Position numbers and translations under genes: made by a program | NCBI RefSeq assembly: GCF_963678835.1 | Contig: NZ_OY787469.1 | Span: 1,798,001-1,862,000 of the forward strand | DNA: 64,000 nt | Origin: an uncultured Desulfuromonas sp. | GTDB taxonomy: Bacteria; Desulfobacterota; Desulfuromonadia; Desulfuromonadales; Desulfuromonadaceae | Reading direction: 5' to 3' | Part shown: positions 50,297-59,221 of the stretch, piece after piece | Position numbering within the stretch: the first letter of the stretch is position 1 | Layout: each line of letters opens with the position of its first letter | The notes under the pieces: generated by a model | What the model saw: only the letters and a program-made list of their open reading frames with translations | What the model was told of the DNA's origin: nothing | The model's database searches: none

Positions 50297-50342
50297 TGTA
50301 CCTCAATAAATCATGGCGTCGCAGGACGCCGGGAGTTCGATA

Positions 50343-51065
50343 ATGATGCTACGTGCTGACCAACGTCACCCCGATCAATTACGTCCGGTAACTTTTCAGC
50401 GTGGTTATACCCGCTATGCCGAAGGTTCTGTGCTTGTCTCCTTTGGCGATACCGTTGTGTTGTGTAATGCTACGGTTGAGGAGGGTGTGCCTCCGTTTAT
50501 GCGTGGTGAAGGGCGCGGCTGGGTTACGGCGGAATATGCCATGCTGCCCAGAGCGACCCACAGTCGCAATTCCCGGGAGGCTGCGCGGGGCAAAGTGGGG
50601 GGACGCACCCATGAAATTCAACGGCTTATCGGTCGGGCGTTACGCGCAGTGATCGATTTTGATGCTCTTGGCGAACGCACCATCCGTCTGGATTGCGACG
50701 TACTTCAAGCCGATGGCGGTACGCGGACTGCTTCCATTACCGGAGCCTATGTGGCGTTGGCTGATGCCGTGAACGGTTTGTTGCGCGATGGGGTGTTGTC
50801 CGCTTCTCCGCTTAAGGATTCGCTGGCCGCCATCAGTGTCGGTATCGTCAATGGCCAGCCGTTACTCGATCTCAATTACGGAGAAGATTCCAAGGCGGAT
50901 GTCGATATGAATATCGTCATGACCGGTTCTGGTGCCTTTGTTGAGGTCCAGGGAACCGCCGAAGCCGAACCCTTTACTGCGCAGCAGCTCGATGCCATGC
51001 GCGCGCTGGCCATGAAGGGCTGTGCTGAGTTGACCGGGATGCAGCGGACAGCTCTGGAGGCGTAA
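50343..51065 (+). CDS. rph: Ribonuclease PH
   Basis: 240 residues from the ATG at 50343; upstream in-frame codons are leader. Motifs '[20 protein letters not shown]', '[20 protein letters not shown]', '[21 protein letters not shown]' region, '[15 protein letters not shown]' and '[20 protein letters not shown]' are the standard RNase PH series, including the phosphate-binding Arg residues. It trims tRNA 3' ends by phosphorolysis. Followed 2 bases later by rdgB, a very common pair. Confidence 0.96.
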   Translation: MMLRADQRHPDQLRPVTFQRGYTRYAEGSVLVSFGDTVVLCNATVEEGVPPFMRGEGRGWVTAEYAMLPRATHSRNSREAARGKVGGRTHEIQRLIGRALRAVIDFDALGERTIRLDCDVLQADGGTRTASITGAYVALADAVNGLLRDGVLSASPLKDSLAAISVGIVNGQPLLDLNYGEDSKADVDMNIVMTGSGAFVEVQGTAEAEPFTAQQLDAMRALAMKGCAELTGMQRTALEA

Positions 51066-51067
51066 TC

Positions 51068-51655
51068 ATGCAATTGGTTGTGGCGACACAGAATCAGGGG
51101 AAATTGAAGGAGATCCGCCGTGTGCTGGCCAACGGTGGTATTGAGGTGGTCGGCATGGAGGCTTTTTCTGACCTGATCCCGGCCGAAGAAGATGGCGAAA
51201 CCTTTGCCGATAACGCCCACAAGAAAGCTCTGGCCATTGCCCGGCAGACCGGTAAGTTGTGTCTTGCCGACGATTCAGGACTTACGGTTGCTGCATTGAA
51301 TGGGCGTCCCGGCGTTTATTCCGCTCGTTATGCCGGCGAGGATGCCACGGATGCGCAGAACAATGCGCTGTTGATCAAGGAACTGGCCGGTGTTTCTGAA
51401 GACCGGCGACAGGCGGCATTTTGTTGTGTGATGGCACTGTGTACGCCGGATGACAACTGTCAGTTGTTTGAAGGGCGGATTGAAGGGCGGATTCTTGACC
51501 AGGTGAAGGGGACGGGCGGTTTTGGCTATGATCCGTTATTCTTTGTCGAATCCCACGGCTGTACCATGGCGGAGCTACCCCTGGATGAGAAGAATCGGAT
51601 CAGCCACCGCGGGCAGGCGCTGCAAAAAGTTGTTGTCGCACTGAAATCGCTGTAA
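51068..51655 (+). CDS. rdgB: dITP/XTP pyrophosphatase (HAM1/RdgB)
   Basis: 195 residues. '[17 protein letters not shown]' (nucleotide loop with SxNxxK-type residues), '[20 protein letters not shown]', '[26 protein letters not shown]' region and '[12 protein letters not shown]' are the HAM1 signature series. It removes ITP, dITP and XTP from the nucleotide pool. Operon with rph. Confidence 0.95.
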   Translation: MQLVVATQNQGKLKEIRRVLANGGIEVVGMEAFSDLIPAEEDGETFADNAHKKALAIARQTGKLCLADDSGLTVAALNGRPGVYSARYAGEDATDAQNNALLIKELAGVSEDRRQAAFCCVMALCTPDDNCQLFEGRIEGRILDQVKGTGGFGYDPLFFVESHGCTMAELPLDEKNRISHRGQALQKVVVALKSL

Positions 51656-51769
51656 CATCGTACTGGTGAAGGACCCCAAGGTGTGGTATAAGAAAATTTG
51701 TCAATGAAATGACGATCTTAATTAATGATAGAATTTCATGTGAAAACGTGTCTGGCAGAGGGAAAACCA

Positions 51770-52669
51770 ATGACTATTGATTCGTCCAGTTACAAACAGA
51801 TTTTGGATAGCCTGTCTGAGCCCGTCTATTTTGCCGATAAAGACAGGCGGATTTTATATTGGAATAATGCGGCGGAACAGTTGACCGGATATACGCCGGA
51901 AGACGTCATCGGCTCTTTGTGCAAGGATAGCCCACTGCATCATGTGGATGTCAAGAATGTCCCCTTGTGCGAAAACTATTGTCCGCTGAAAACCTGCATT
52001 GACACCGGACTGCCTCAAGAGAAACTGGTGTTTGTCGCGCACAAGGATGGCCGCCGTTTACCGATCTTTGTCAAAACCAGTGCCGTGTTTGACGGTAATG
52101 GTAAAGTGGTTGGCGCGGTTGAGACTTTTTCCGATGCTACGGAAATGCTCGAGATGCGCGAACTTAACAGTGAGCTTCGGCGTCAGACCCACCTGGATGC
52201 CTTGACCGGCATTCCCAACCGTCAGGCGTTTATGGATGCCATGGATCGTGAATGGTTCCGTTTCAAGCGCTACAAGACGCCGTTTTCGGTGCTAGCCCTT
52301 GATGTCGACTATTTCAAGCAATTCAACGACGCCTATGGCCGTTCTGCCGGAGATAAGGTGTTGCAATGGTTGGTGAAGCGGTTGCGCTCCTCATTGCGTC
52401 GTGCCGACATCCTCGGGCGGATCGAAGGGGACAAGTTCATGATCCTGTTGTCCTACTCGAATCGCAAGTCGACGATGAAAGTCGCCAACATGGTGCTGGA
52501 TATTATTCGTCGTGAGCCGTGCCTTGATCTGCCTATTGCCATGACGGTCAGCATCGGTGCGGTCACCATTGAAGAAAATGAGACCATGGACCAATTGATG
52601 GACCGGGTGGAAAAAGCGCTGGAACGTTCCAAGGAGATGGGGCGCAATCAAGTGACCTTCTGGGGTTGA
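51770..52669 (+). CDS. PAS-GGDEF protein with degenerate GGDEF (EGDKF)
   Basis: 299 residues from the ATG at 51770 with GAGGG at good spacing; an ATG 15 codons upstream is weaker. PAS at about 8-125 ('SLSEPVYFADKDRRILYWN', 'DVIGSLCKDS') includes a Cys-rich stretch (CENYCPLKTC). The GGDEF domain (about 135-299) keeps 'LDALTGIPNRQAF' and 'ALDVDYFKQFND'. The catalytic loop is EGDKF (219-223) in place of GGDEF, while the RxxD inhibitory site remains (R210 to D213). I infer a cyclic di-GMP or GTP-binding receptor rather than a cyclase. Cytoplasmic; no membrane helix. Confidence 0.88.
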   Translation: MTIDSSSYKQILDSLSEPVYFADKDRRILYWNNAAEQLTGYTPEDVIGSLCKDSPLHHVDVKNVPLCENYCPLKTCIDTGLPQEKLVFVAHKDGRRLPIFVKTSAVFDGNGKVVGAVETFSDATEMLEMRELNSELRRQTHLDALTGIPNRQAFMDAMDREWFRFKRYKTPFSVLALDVDYFKQFNDAYGRSAGDKVLQWLVKRLRSSLRRADILGRIEGDKFMILLSYSNRKSTMKVANMVLDIIRREPCLDLPIAMTVSIGAVTIEENETMDQLMDRVEKALERSKEMGRNQVTFWG

Positions 52670-52680
52670 TCCGGGCTTGA

Positions 52681-52705
52681 CTTTTAGCAGCGGTGATGCT
52701 AAAAG
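52681..52705 (+). terminator. Hairpin after the PAS-GGDEF gene
   Basis: CTTTTAGCA (52681-52689) pairs with TGCTAAAAG (52697-52705) over a 7-base loop. The following CCTGCTTTCT is only a weak T tract. Confidence 0.55.
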
Positions 52706-52763
52706 CCTGCTTTCTGATTGGATATTTAAACGATAACGTTCATGATTTGGAGGATCGCCCACC

Positions 52764-53177
52764 ATGGAAAGAACTTTTGCTATCATCAAGCCTGATGCAT
52801 TCGCCGCTGGATCTGCCGGTAAAATCATTGCCCGCATTTACGAAGAAGGTTTTAAGATTGTTGGTCTGAAAAAACTCTATATGAGCAAAGTTGAAGCTGA
52901 AGGTTTCTACTATGTGCATAAAGAGCGCCCCTTCTTTGGCGAGTTGACTGATTTTATGAGCAGTGGTCCCTGCGTTGTGATGGCTCTTGAAGCGGACAAT
53001 GCCATTGCCAAATGGCGTGATCTTATGGGTGCCACCAATCCGGCCGAAGCTGCTGAAGGTACGCTGCGCCGCGAATTCGGTAGCAGCATTGGCGAGAATG
53101 CTACCCACGGTTCCGATGCTCCGGAAACAGCTGCTTTTGAGCTGTCTTACTTCTTCAACGGCCTGGAGCTGCTGTAA
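52764..53177 (+). CDS. ndk: Nucleoside diphosphate kinase
   Basis: 137 residues, standard length, with a GGAGG site. '[15 protein letters not shown]' at the N-terminus, and the active-site His in '[20 protein letters not shown]'. '[20 protein letters not shown]' and '[17 protein letters not shown]' match bacterial Ndk. It moves the gamma phosphate between nucleotides. A terminator follows, so it is a single-gene unit. Confidence 0.97.
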   Translation: MERTFAIIKPDAFAAGSAGKIIARIYEEGFKIVGLKKLYMSKVEAEGFYYVHKERPFFGELTDFMSSGPCVVMALEADNAIAKWRDLMGATNPAEAAEGTLRREFGSSIGENATHGSDAPETAAFELSYFFNGLELL

Positions 53178-53208
53178 GAAGTACTCTTGGTAAACCTTGA
53201 GTAATCGA

Positions 53209-53240
53209 AGCCCTTCGGATACAATCCGGAGGGCTTTTTT
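53209..53240 (+). terminator. Rho-independent terminator after ndk
   Basis: AGCCCTTCGGAT (53209-53220) pairs with ATCCGGAGGGCT (53224-53235), including one G-U pair, followed by TTTTT. Confidence 0.88.
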
Positions 53241-53308
53241 GTTTCTGATGGGGGTCGTCGGTGAACCTGTCATCTGATGGATAACGGATTGTTTTCGAAA
53301 GTGGTAAT

Positions 53309-54337
53309 GTGGAAAAGCTTGATCTGAAAAATTTCAGCCCCGATGAACTCCTTGAGTTCTTATCCGGTATGGGCAAAGAGCGCTTTCGCTGTGAGCAGTT
53401 GCTGCGTTGGATGTATAAGCGTGGCGTCACAGATCTCGACGAAATGACCGATCTGTCCAAAACGCTGCGCGCGGAGCTTAAAGAAAAATCATACATCTCC
53501 GATTGGCAACCTGAAGTGGTGGAAACCAGCGCCGACGGCACGCGCAAATATCTGTTCCGCCTTAGCGATGGCCAAAGCATTGAGACGGTGCGTATTCCCA
53601 TGGAGAATGATCGCTCAACCCTGTGCATCTCCTCCCAGGTTGGTTGCGCCATGGATTGCGATTTTTGCGTGACCGGTTCTTTCGGTTTCATCCGCAACCT
53701 CACTGCAGCTGAGATTGTCAATCAGGTGTGCGCTGTCGCCAAAGAGGGCCCGATCAACAATATCGTGCTGATGGGTATGGGGGAGCCGCTGCATAATCTT
53801 GACAATGTGGTGCGAGCTCTGAAGATCTTTTACGCCGCAGCGGGGTTGGATTACAGTTCGCGCAAGGTCACGCTATCCACCTGTGGCCTGGTGCCGCAAA
53901 TGAAAGAGCTGGGAGAGCGGATTGTTGTCAATCTGGCTGTATCGCTCAATGCCACCACCAATGAGGTGCGTGACACGTTGATGCCGATCAATCGGCGCTA
54001 CCCCCTTGAAGAATTGATGGATGCCTGCCGCCGCTTTCCCATGGCGTCTCATCGACGGATTACCTTCGAATATATTCTTATCCAGGGTCTCAATGATTCT
54101 CTGGCCGATGCCAAACGGCTGGTCAAATTGATGCACGGCATTCGTGGCAAGATCAACCTGATTCCGTTTAACGAGCATGAAGGCAGTCCTTACCACTGTC
54201 CGGATGACGCGGCGATTGAAGTGTTTCAAACCTATCTGCTCAATCGGGATGTCGTGGCGATCCGGCGGGCGAGTAAAGGACAGGATATTTCGGCGGCTTG
54301 CGGACAACTCAAAGGAAAACTGGAAAAACAGTCATGA
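53309..54337 (+). CDS. rlmN: Dual-specificity rRNA/tRNA methyltransferase RlmN
   Basis: 342 residues from a GTG start with GAAAG upstream. Radical-SAM cluster CxxxCxxC is in '[17 protein letters not shown]', and the second catalytic Cys is in '[12 protein letters not shown]' near the end. '[18 protein letters not shown]' and '[17 protein letters not shown]' are typical. It methylates A2503 of 23S rRNA and A37 of some tRNAs. Probably starts the operon with the phosphorylase genes, which follow 34 bases later. Confidence 0.95.
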   Translation: MEKLDLKNFSPDELLEFLSGMGKERFRCEQLLRWMYKRGVTDLDEMTDLSKTLRAELKEKSYISDWQPEVVETSADGTRKYLFRLSDGQSIETVRIPMENDRSTLCISSQVGCAMDCDFCVTGSFGFIRNLTAAEIVNQVCAVAKEGPINNIVLMGMGEPLHNLDNVVRALKIFYAAAGLDYSSRKVTLSTCGLVPQMKELGERIVVNLAVSLNATTNEVRDTLMPINRRYPLEELMDACRRFPMASHRRITFEYILIQGLNDSLADAKRLVKLMHGIRGKINLIPFNEHEGSPYHCPDDAAIEVFQTYLLNRDVVAIRRASKGQDISAACGQLKGKLEKQS

Positions 54338-54371
54338 TAAAAACAATATGCGACCAACTAAGGAGAATGAT

Positions 54372-55244
54372 ATGGCGCAAGCGGTAATAGGAGTGATCGG
54401 CGGCAGCGGCCTGTACGAAATGGAAAATCTGCAACAAGTCGAGGAAGTGCGTCTACAGACCCCTTTTGGAGAGCCTTCGGATGCCTATATTACCGGGATA
54501 CTCGGTGATGTAAAGCTGGTGTTTTTGCCGCGGCATGGGCGTGGCCATCGCCTGTTGCCCTCGGAAGTGCCGTATCGGGCTAATATTTACGGGATGAAGA
54601 TGCTCGGGGTAGAACAGATTATCTCGGTGTCTGCGGTTGGCAGTATGAAAGAAGAGATTGTTCCCGGTCATATTGTTATCCCCGATCAGTTTTTCGATCG
54701 CACCACCAAGCGGGCATCGACCTTTTTTGGTGACGGCGTTGTCGGCCATATTCAATTTGCCGATCCGGTGTGCCCGTCATTATCTGAGATTATTTACGCT
54801 GCCGCGCAAAAAGCAGGGGCGACCGTCCATCATGGGGGAACCTACATCTGCATTGAGGGACCGAACTTTTCCACCCGCGCCGAATCGCTGATATTTCGCA
54901 GTTGGGGTGTTGACGTGATCGGTATGACCAATCTTCCCGAAGCACGGTTGGCCCGCGAAGCGGAAATCTGTTATGCCACAGTAGCATTGGCCACCGATTA
55001 TGACTGCTGGCATCAGGATCACGACGATGTGTCTGTCGAGGCTGTGATCGAAGTGATCCATCAGAATGTGGCCATGGCAAAGAAAATTGTTGCTGAAGCG
55101 GCTACGTTGATTGGCCAGAAGAAAAACTGTGGCTGTGGTGAAGCCCTGAAATATGCGGTGATGACCGATCCTAGTCAAATTCCGGCGGCAACCCGCCAAC
55201 ATCTTGATCTGTTGTTGGGACATTATCTGGAGGAAACATCATGA
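54372..55244 (+). CDS. mtnP: S-methyl-5'-thioadenosine phosphorylase
   Basis: 290 residues from the ATG at 54372 with an AAGGAGAATGAT site; the longer frame runs into rlmN. Phosphorylase family 2: 'IGVIGGSGLYEMENLQQ', 'VFLPRHGRGHRLLPSEVPYR', 'GVEQIISVSAVGSMKEEIVPG' region, and 'TYICIEGPNFSTRAES'. It splits methylthioadenosine to adenine and methylthioribose-1-phosphate. Closely related purine phosphorylases are an alternative, but the HRLLPSEVPYRANI wording favours MTAP. Overlaps the next kinase gene by ATGA. Confidence 0.88.
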   Translation: MAQAVIGVIGGSGLYEMENLQQVEEVRLQTPFGEPSDAYITGILGDVKLVFLPRHGRGHRLLPSEVPYRANIYGMKMLGVEQIISVSAVGSMKEEIVPGHIVIPDQFFDRTTKRASTFFGDGVVGHIQFADPVCPSLSEIIYAAAQKAGATVHHGGTYICIEGPNFSTRAESLIFRSWGVDVIGMTNLPEARLAREAEICYATVALATDYDCWHQDHDDVSVEAVIEVIHQNVAMAKKIVAEAATLIGQKKNCGCGEALKYAVMTDPSQIPAATRQHLDLLLGHYLEETS

Positions 55245-56155
55245 GTATGCTGGTCGTTGGTTCCGTCGCTTTTGACAGTGTTGAGACACCGTTCGGTAAA
55301 GCGGATGACGTTTTGGGCGGGTCGGGCACCTATTTTTCGACGTCCGCGAGTTTTTTCACCGATGTGAATCTGGTGGCTGTGGTCGGCGACGATTTTCCTT
55401 CTGAACACGTCGATTTTTTGCGTTCGCGAAATATCGATCTGGCCGGACTGACCACGGCACCGGGAAAGACGTTTCGTTGGAGCGGCAGTTACGGTTACGA
55501 TCTTAATGAAGCGACCACCCTGGACACTCAGCTCAACGTGTTTGCCAGCTTCAGCCCGCAGTTGCCGGAAGCGTATCTCGATGCCGATTACGTGTTTCTG
55601 GCCAATATCGATCCGGAATTGCAGCTGGATGTTTTGAAACAGGTGGTGCGGCCCAAACTTGTGGCCTGCGATACCATGAATTTCTGGATTGACGGCAAGC
55701 GTGAAGCCTTGATCAATACTTTGAAATATGTCGATGTGCTGCTGATTAACGAAGGTGAAGTGCGCCAGCTCGCTGATGAGGCGAATGTGGTTAAAGCAGC
55801 ACAAAAAGTTCTGGATATGGGGCCGAAAACCCTGGTGGTAAAACGGGGCGAGTATGGGGCGTTGATGTTTACCGAGCACGGCGTGTTCTCAGCTCCGGCT
55901 TATCCTTTGGAAACGGTCTTTGATCCGACCGGTGCCGGTGATACCTTTGCCGGTGGTTTTATGGGGTATCTGGCCGGTGTGCAGGACATATCCGATGCGG
56001 CCATGCGGCAGGCGATTATCTTTGGCAGTGTTATGGCATCGTTCAATGTTGAAATGTTCAGCCTGGAGCGGATGAAAAGTCTGGAATATGCCGAAATCGA
56101 GGATCGCTACCGTAAATTCCAGTTGTTGACCCGTTTTTCCGGGATTGATGAATAA
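55241..56155 (+). CDS. PfkB-family sugar/nucleoside kinase
   Basis: 304 residues. The PfkB C-terminal signature 'DPTGAGDTFAGGFMGYLAG' with the catalytic Asp is intact, and the N-terminal 'VLGGSGTYFSTSASFF' is the substrate Gly-Gly loop. It is placed between MTA phosphorylase and a purine nucleoside phosphorylase. A nucleoside or methylthioribose/ribose-type substrate is therefore attractive, but sequence alone does not say. ATGA overlap with mtnP implies translational coupling. Confidence 0.85.
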   Translation: MSMLVVGSVAFDSVETPFGKADDVLGGSGTYFSTSASFFTDVNLVAVVGDDFPSEHVDFLRSRNIDLAGLTTAPGKTFRWSGSYGYDLNEATTLDTQLNVFASFSPQLPEAYLDADYVFLANIDPELQLDVLKQVVRPKLVACDTMNFWIDGKREALINTLKYVDVLLINEGEVRQLADEANVVKAAQKVLDMGPKTLVVKRGEYGALMFTEHGVFSAPAYPLETVFDPTGAGDTFAGGFMGYLAGVQDISDAAMRQAIIFGSVMASFNVEMFSLERMKSLEYAEIEDRYRKFQLLTRFSGIDE

Positions 56156-56283
56156 ACATAACAGCTGTGAATGGGCCATGTTATTCAGTCTCTCATTCAT
56201 GGACGTGGTTCAATCTCATGTGGCATGGGTCCTCTTGGTGTCATCGAAAGTTCGTTAATTGTTCTACCGGAACGGGAGTCATT

Positions 56284-57039
56284 ATGATGCGTCTGATTGT
56301 AACAAGTATTCTGTTGGTTGCACTTGTTGTCGGCGGCTGTGGTCCGACGACAAAACCGAAGGATGAGGTGCGTGCCCACCACAAGATGGGGCAATCGTAT
56401 CTGGCTAGGAAGGAATACAGCAAAGCGCTGAACGAATTGTTGAAGGCAGAAAAACTGGCTCCGGACAATGCGGCTATTCAGGCTAACTTGGCTGAAGCGT
56501 ATTATGGAAAACGCGCCTACGAGTTGTCGGAAAAACATTTCAAAGAATCACTGCGGTTGGATCCCGACAACCCCAATGTTGAGAACAATCTGGCAGCCCT
56601 GTATCTGGATATGCAACGCTGGGATGATGCCGCCCAACTGTTCCGCAAAGTGTCGGGTAACTTGTTGTTTCCCTACCGGGTGCGCTCCTTGACCGGATTG
56701 GGTTTGGCCTACCAACGTGACGGTGAGTACATTAAGGCGATCCTGGCGCTCAACGAAGCCCTTGACAGTGCGCCCGGAAATACCGGTATCCTGGCGTTGC
56801 AGGCCCAGACCTATATGTGGATGGAGAAATATGACCTAGCCAGCAAGCAGTTGCAAAAGGTTATGAAATTGGCTCCTGAATTCTCTGCAGCGCGCCTGAT
56901 GCTCGGGGAGTGTTATCTGTATCTGGAGGATAACACGGCGGCGGCTGAACAATTTCGTGAGGTGGCCAACCGCGAAGACGGCACTGAACGCGGTGATAAA
57001 GCGCGAGAATATTTGAAAATGTTGCAGGACCCTTCCTGA
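56284..57039 (+). CDS. TPR lipoprotein (PilF/PilW-like)
   Basis: 251 residues from the ATG at 56284 with GGGAG upstream. The signal peptide ends in a lipobox, VVGGC, near residue 20 (client of Lgt/Lsp). The rest is tetratricopeptide repeats: about five units such as 'AHHKMGQSYLARKEYSKALN', 'NLAEAYYGKRAYELSEKHF' and 'NNLAALYLDMQRWDDAAQLF'. This layout is that of PilF/PilW, which supports secretin assembly in type IV pili. No pilus gene is nearby, so another outer-membrane role is possible. Shares one base with the next gene. Confidence 0.85.
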   Translation: MMRLIVTSILLVALVVGGCGPTTKPKDEVRAHHKMGQSYLARKEYSKALNELLKAEKLAPDNAAIQANLAEAYYGKRAYELSEKHFKESLRLDPDNPNVENNLAALYLDMQRWDDAAQLFRKVSGNLLFPYRVRSLTGLGLAYQRDGEYIKAILALNEALDSAPGNTGILALQAQTYMWMEKYDLASKQLQKVMKLAPEFSAARLMLGECYLYLEDNTAAAEQFREVANREDGTERGDKAREYLKMLQDPS

Positions 57040-57863
57040 TGTCTACCTCGTTTGCAAAACCCGGTGATTGGCATCCATGTCTGGCCGGGGTCGATCCTTG
57101 TGATACGGCGATTATTCTCGGATCCGGTTGGAGCGATTGGGCTGAAACCCTCAATGTCGAGTGCTCTGTGGACTACTCTGAGGTGTTTCGAACCATGGGT
57201 GGTCCTGTTGCCAATGTGCCCGGTCATGCCGGTAAGCTGCATGTCGCTACCCGAGGCGGGCATCGTCTGCTGGTGTTGCAAGGCCGGTTTCATCTCTACC
57301 AGGGGTTCACTGCGGCACAGGTTGCCCGAACTGTACAACTGGCCGACAGCATGGGCTGTCAGCGCCTGCTTTTGACCAATGCGGTTGGCGGCATTGCCCC
57401 GGAGTTGACGGCCGGCAGTTTTGTTGTCATTGAAGATCATCTTAATTTCCAGGGAGATAACCCGCTGCGCGGTCTCTCACCGAGTCCTTTTATTGACCTG
57501 TGCAACCTTTACTGCACGGATTTTTACTCGGATTTAAAAGCTTGGGCAGATCAGCAGGCGATTGGCCTACACCGGGGAGTACTTGCCGCGGTTGTCGGTC
57601 CCAGCTATGAGACCCCGGCTGAAATTCGTGCCTTGGAACGGTTGGGTGCCGACGTGGTGTCCATGTCCATGGTGCCCGAAGCGATCATGGCCCGTTATCT
57701 TGGTCTTGAGGTGGTGGGACTCTCTCTGGTCACCAATCCTGCGGCGGGACGGAGTGTGGAACCTCTTCAACATCAGGACGTGCTGCAGTGCGGTCAAAAT
57801 GCGCATGCCCACTTCTCTCTTTTGCTTGACCAATTATTGTTGCGCTGGACCGCTGCGCAGTAG
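57039..57863 (+). CDS. Purine nucleoside phosphorylase (trimeric type)
   Basis: 274 residues. 'AIILGSGWSDWAETL' (phosphate loop), 'NVPGHAGKLH', 'VLQGRFHLYQGFTAAQVART', 'LLLTNAVGGIAPELTAGSFV', and 'GPSYETPAEIRALERLGADVV' with the purine-site Glu are the PNP series. The normally conserved GMSTV reads 'SMSMV', and the STVPGH segment reads 'NVPGH', so it is a divergent member. It phosphorolyses (deoxy)guanosine and inosine. Last gene of the salvage operon. Confidence 0.87.
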   Translation: MSTSFAKPGDWHPCLAGVDPCDTAIILGSGWSDWAETLNVECSVDYSEVFRTMGGPVANVPGHAGKLHVATRGGHRLLVLQGRFHLYQGFTAAQVARTVQLADSMGCQRLLLTNAVGGIAPELTAGSFVVIEDHLNFQGDNPLRGLSPSPFIDLCNLYCTDFYSDLKAWADQQAIGLHRGVLAAVVGPSYETPAEIRALERLGADVVSMSMVPEAIMARYLGLEVVGLSLVTNPAAGRSVEPLQHQDVLQCGQNAHAHFSLLLDQLLLRWTAAQ

Positions 57864-58199
57864 TCTCCTCCTGCAAAGATGTTTTTTGCTCATATCCGCC
57901 TGTTTTTAATGTCCAAAATCAACACAAACGTACTAAAATTGACCCCAGCAACCCGCATCTTTTTGCGAATGTTCCAGCCCGTTTGAATTGTGGCATCGAT
58001 CACTGTTAAGTGATCATTCCTTATGAGTTGTTCAATGCTTATGTTTGTTAACCCCTGCTGTTTTTCTTCGCCGCAAAAAATGTCTATTTCTAAAAGGTAA
58101 CTTGCTGTAACGACAGGAGTAAATCGAACTGTCTTCAACTTGACAGCGAGGTTCTCCGTGCTAACCTTTTCTTAGGCAAACGATGAAGGAGAGTCACAC
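57864..58199. other. AT-rich spacer with hairpin and promoter
   Basis: 336 bases without a gene. It contains a GATCACT-GTTA-AGTGATC hairpin or operator (57998-58015) and, near its end, the promoter listed next. The base composition is richer in A and T than the flanking genes. A minus-strand frame here has only a TTG start and no ribosome site. Confidence 0.5.
58140..58167 (+). promoter_or_regulatory. Candidate promoter for the receiver-uspA unit
   Basis: Perfect TTGACA (58140-58145), 16-base spacer, TAACCT (58162-58167), about 33 bases before the GTG start of the receiver gene. Confidence 0.5.
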
Positions 58200-58589
58200 G
58201 TGGGATTTGCAAAATATAAAATTCTTGTGGTGGATGATGAAGAAAACAGCCGCGTTTGTCTTGGCAAGTTGTTGACACAGGCAGGCTACGAAGCAACCTG
58301 TGTTTCCAGTGGGCATGAAGCGTTAAGCTATCTCGAACATCATCCGGTTAATATTGTTTTAAGTGATATTCGGATGCCGGATATGGATGGGCTGTCCCTG
58401 CTTAACGAAATTCACGTGCATTATCCGGAAACCCGTGTTGTCATGGTGACAGCTCATGGCGAAGTTGAAACCTATCTTGAAGCGGTAAATCTTGGCGCGA
58501 GTGATTTTGTCCATAAGCCGGTTCGTTTCAACGAATTGAAACTGGTGCTGGAAAAACTGTCGATAACACATGCGCTGCAGTTATTTTGA
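58200..58589 (+). CDS. Stand-alone response-regulator receiver
   Basis: 129 residues from a GTG with a GAAGGAGAG site. A single CheY-like receiver: 'LVVDDEENSRVCLGKLL' (acidic pair), phospho-Asp in 'IVLSDIRMPDMDGLSLL', Thr in 'VVMVTAHGEVE' and Lys in 'FVHKPVRFNEL'. The wording resembles receivers of NtrC-type proteins. There is no output domain, so it acts by protein contact or phosphate relay. The receiver-kinase at 59.2 kb is a possible partner. uspA follows after 19 bases. Confidence 0.92.
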   Translation: MGFAKYKILVVDDEENSRVCLGKLLTQAGYEATCVSSGHEALSYLEHHPVNIVLSDIRMPDMDGLSLLNEIHVHYPETRVVMVTAHGEVETYLEAVNLGASDFVHKPVRFNELKLVLEKLSITHALQLF

Positions 58590-58608
58590 CTGCAGGAGGG
58601 AGGGGATT

Positions 58609-59052
58609 ATGAAAGAACTGAAGACCATAGTTTTTGCAACAGATTTTTCTGATTGTTCCAGTAAGGCGTTCGAGTATGCCCAATCAATCAGTCGTGCGGT
58701 GGGTGGCAAGCTTGTTTTGGTTCATGTTATTAGTGAACCGGTGGACTTGCGTGGTTTCTATGTACCGCATATCTCGTTTGATGTTCTCGAGAAAGAGATT
58801 GAGGATGGCGCGAATCGGATGATGGACGAATTCTGCCGTGAGAACATGACCGACGCAGACACCTATGAAACCCGTGTTGTTCCTGGAGTAGCTTATACCG
58901 AGATTATTGCTCAGGCGGAAGATCTCAATGCCGATTTGATCATTTTGGGAACCCAGGGACGTACAGGCCTTGATCATATGCTGTTTGGCAGTACGGCGGA
59001 AAAGGTTGTGCGTAAATCTCCGATTCCGGTCATGACAGTCAGTAATCGGTAA
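58609..59052 (+). CDS. Universal stress protein UspA family
   Basis: 147 residues from the ATG at 58609 with GGAGGGAGGGG upstream. The Usp fold starts 'TIVFATDFSDCSSKAFEYAQ', and the ATP-binding signature G-x2-G-x9-G-S/T is present in 'LGTQGRTGLDHMLFGSTAEK'. 'VLVHVISEP' is also typical. ATP-binding Usp members act in stress survival. Coupled to the receiver gene and followed by a strong terminator. Confidence 0.92.
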   Translation: MKELKTIVFATDFSDCSSKAFEYAQSISRAVGGKLVLVHVISEPVDLRGFYVPHISFDVLEKEIEDGANRMMDEFCRENMTDADTYETRVVPGVAYTEIIAQAEDLNADLIILGTQGRTGLDHMLFGSTAEKVVRKSPIPVMTVSNR

Positions 59053-59076
59053 CGTTTCAGCTTTGGAGAAGTGATC

Positions 59077-59110
59077 CGACAAAAGGCGACGATAAAGTCG
59101 CCTTTTGTCG
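59077..59110 (+). terminator. Strong hairpin after uspA
   Basis: CGACAAAAGGCGAC and GTCGCCTTTTGTCG are a perfect 14-base inverted repeat with a GATAAA loop, followed by TTTG. TTTGAAAAACCCTGTTGCAGG just after it weakly resembles a fragment of the dispersed repeat. Confidence 0.75.
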
Positions 59111-59221
59111 TTTGAAAAACCCTGTTGCAGGCTTGTCAATGGCGTGGCAGTCGGGGTATGCTCTGCGCAGTTTTAGCTGGTCTCAATTCGCGAAGCGTAT
59201 TTATGGATGGAATGGTAAGGT

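Noticed and set aside
57890..58138. 82-codon minus-strand frame
   Set aside because: TTG start only, no ribosome site, AT-rich spacer; no protein-like pattern.
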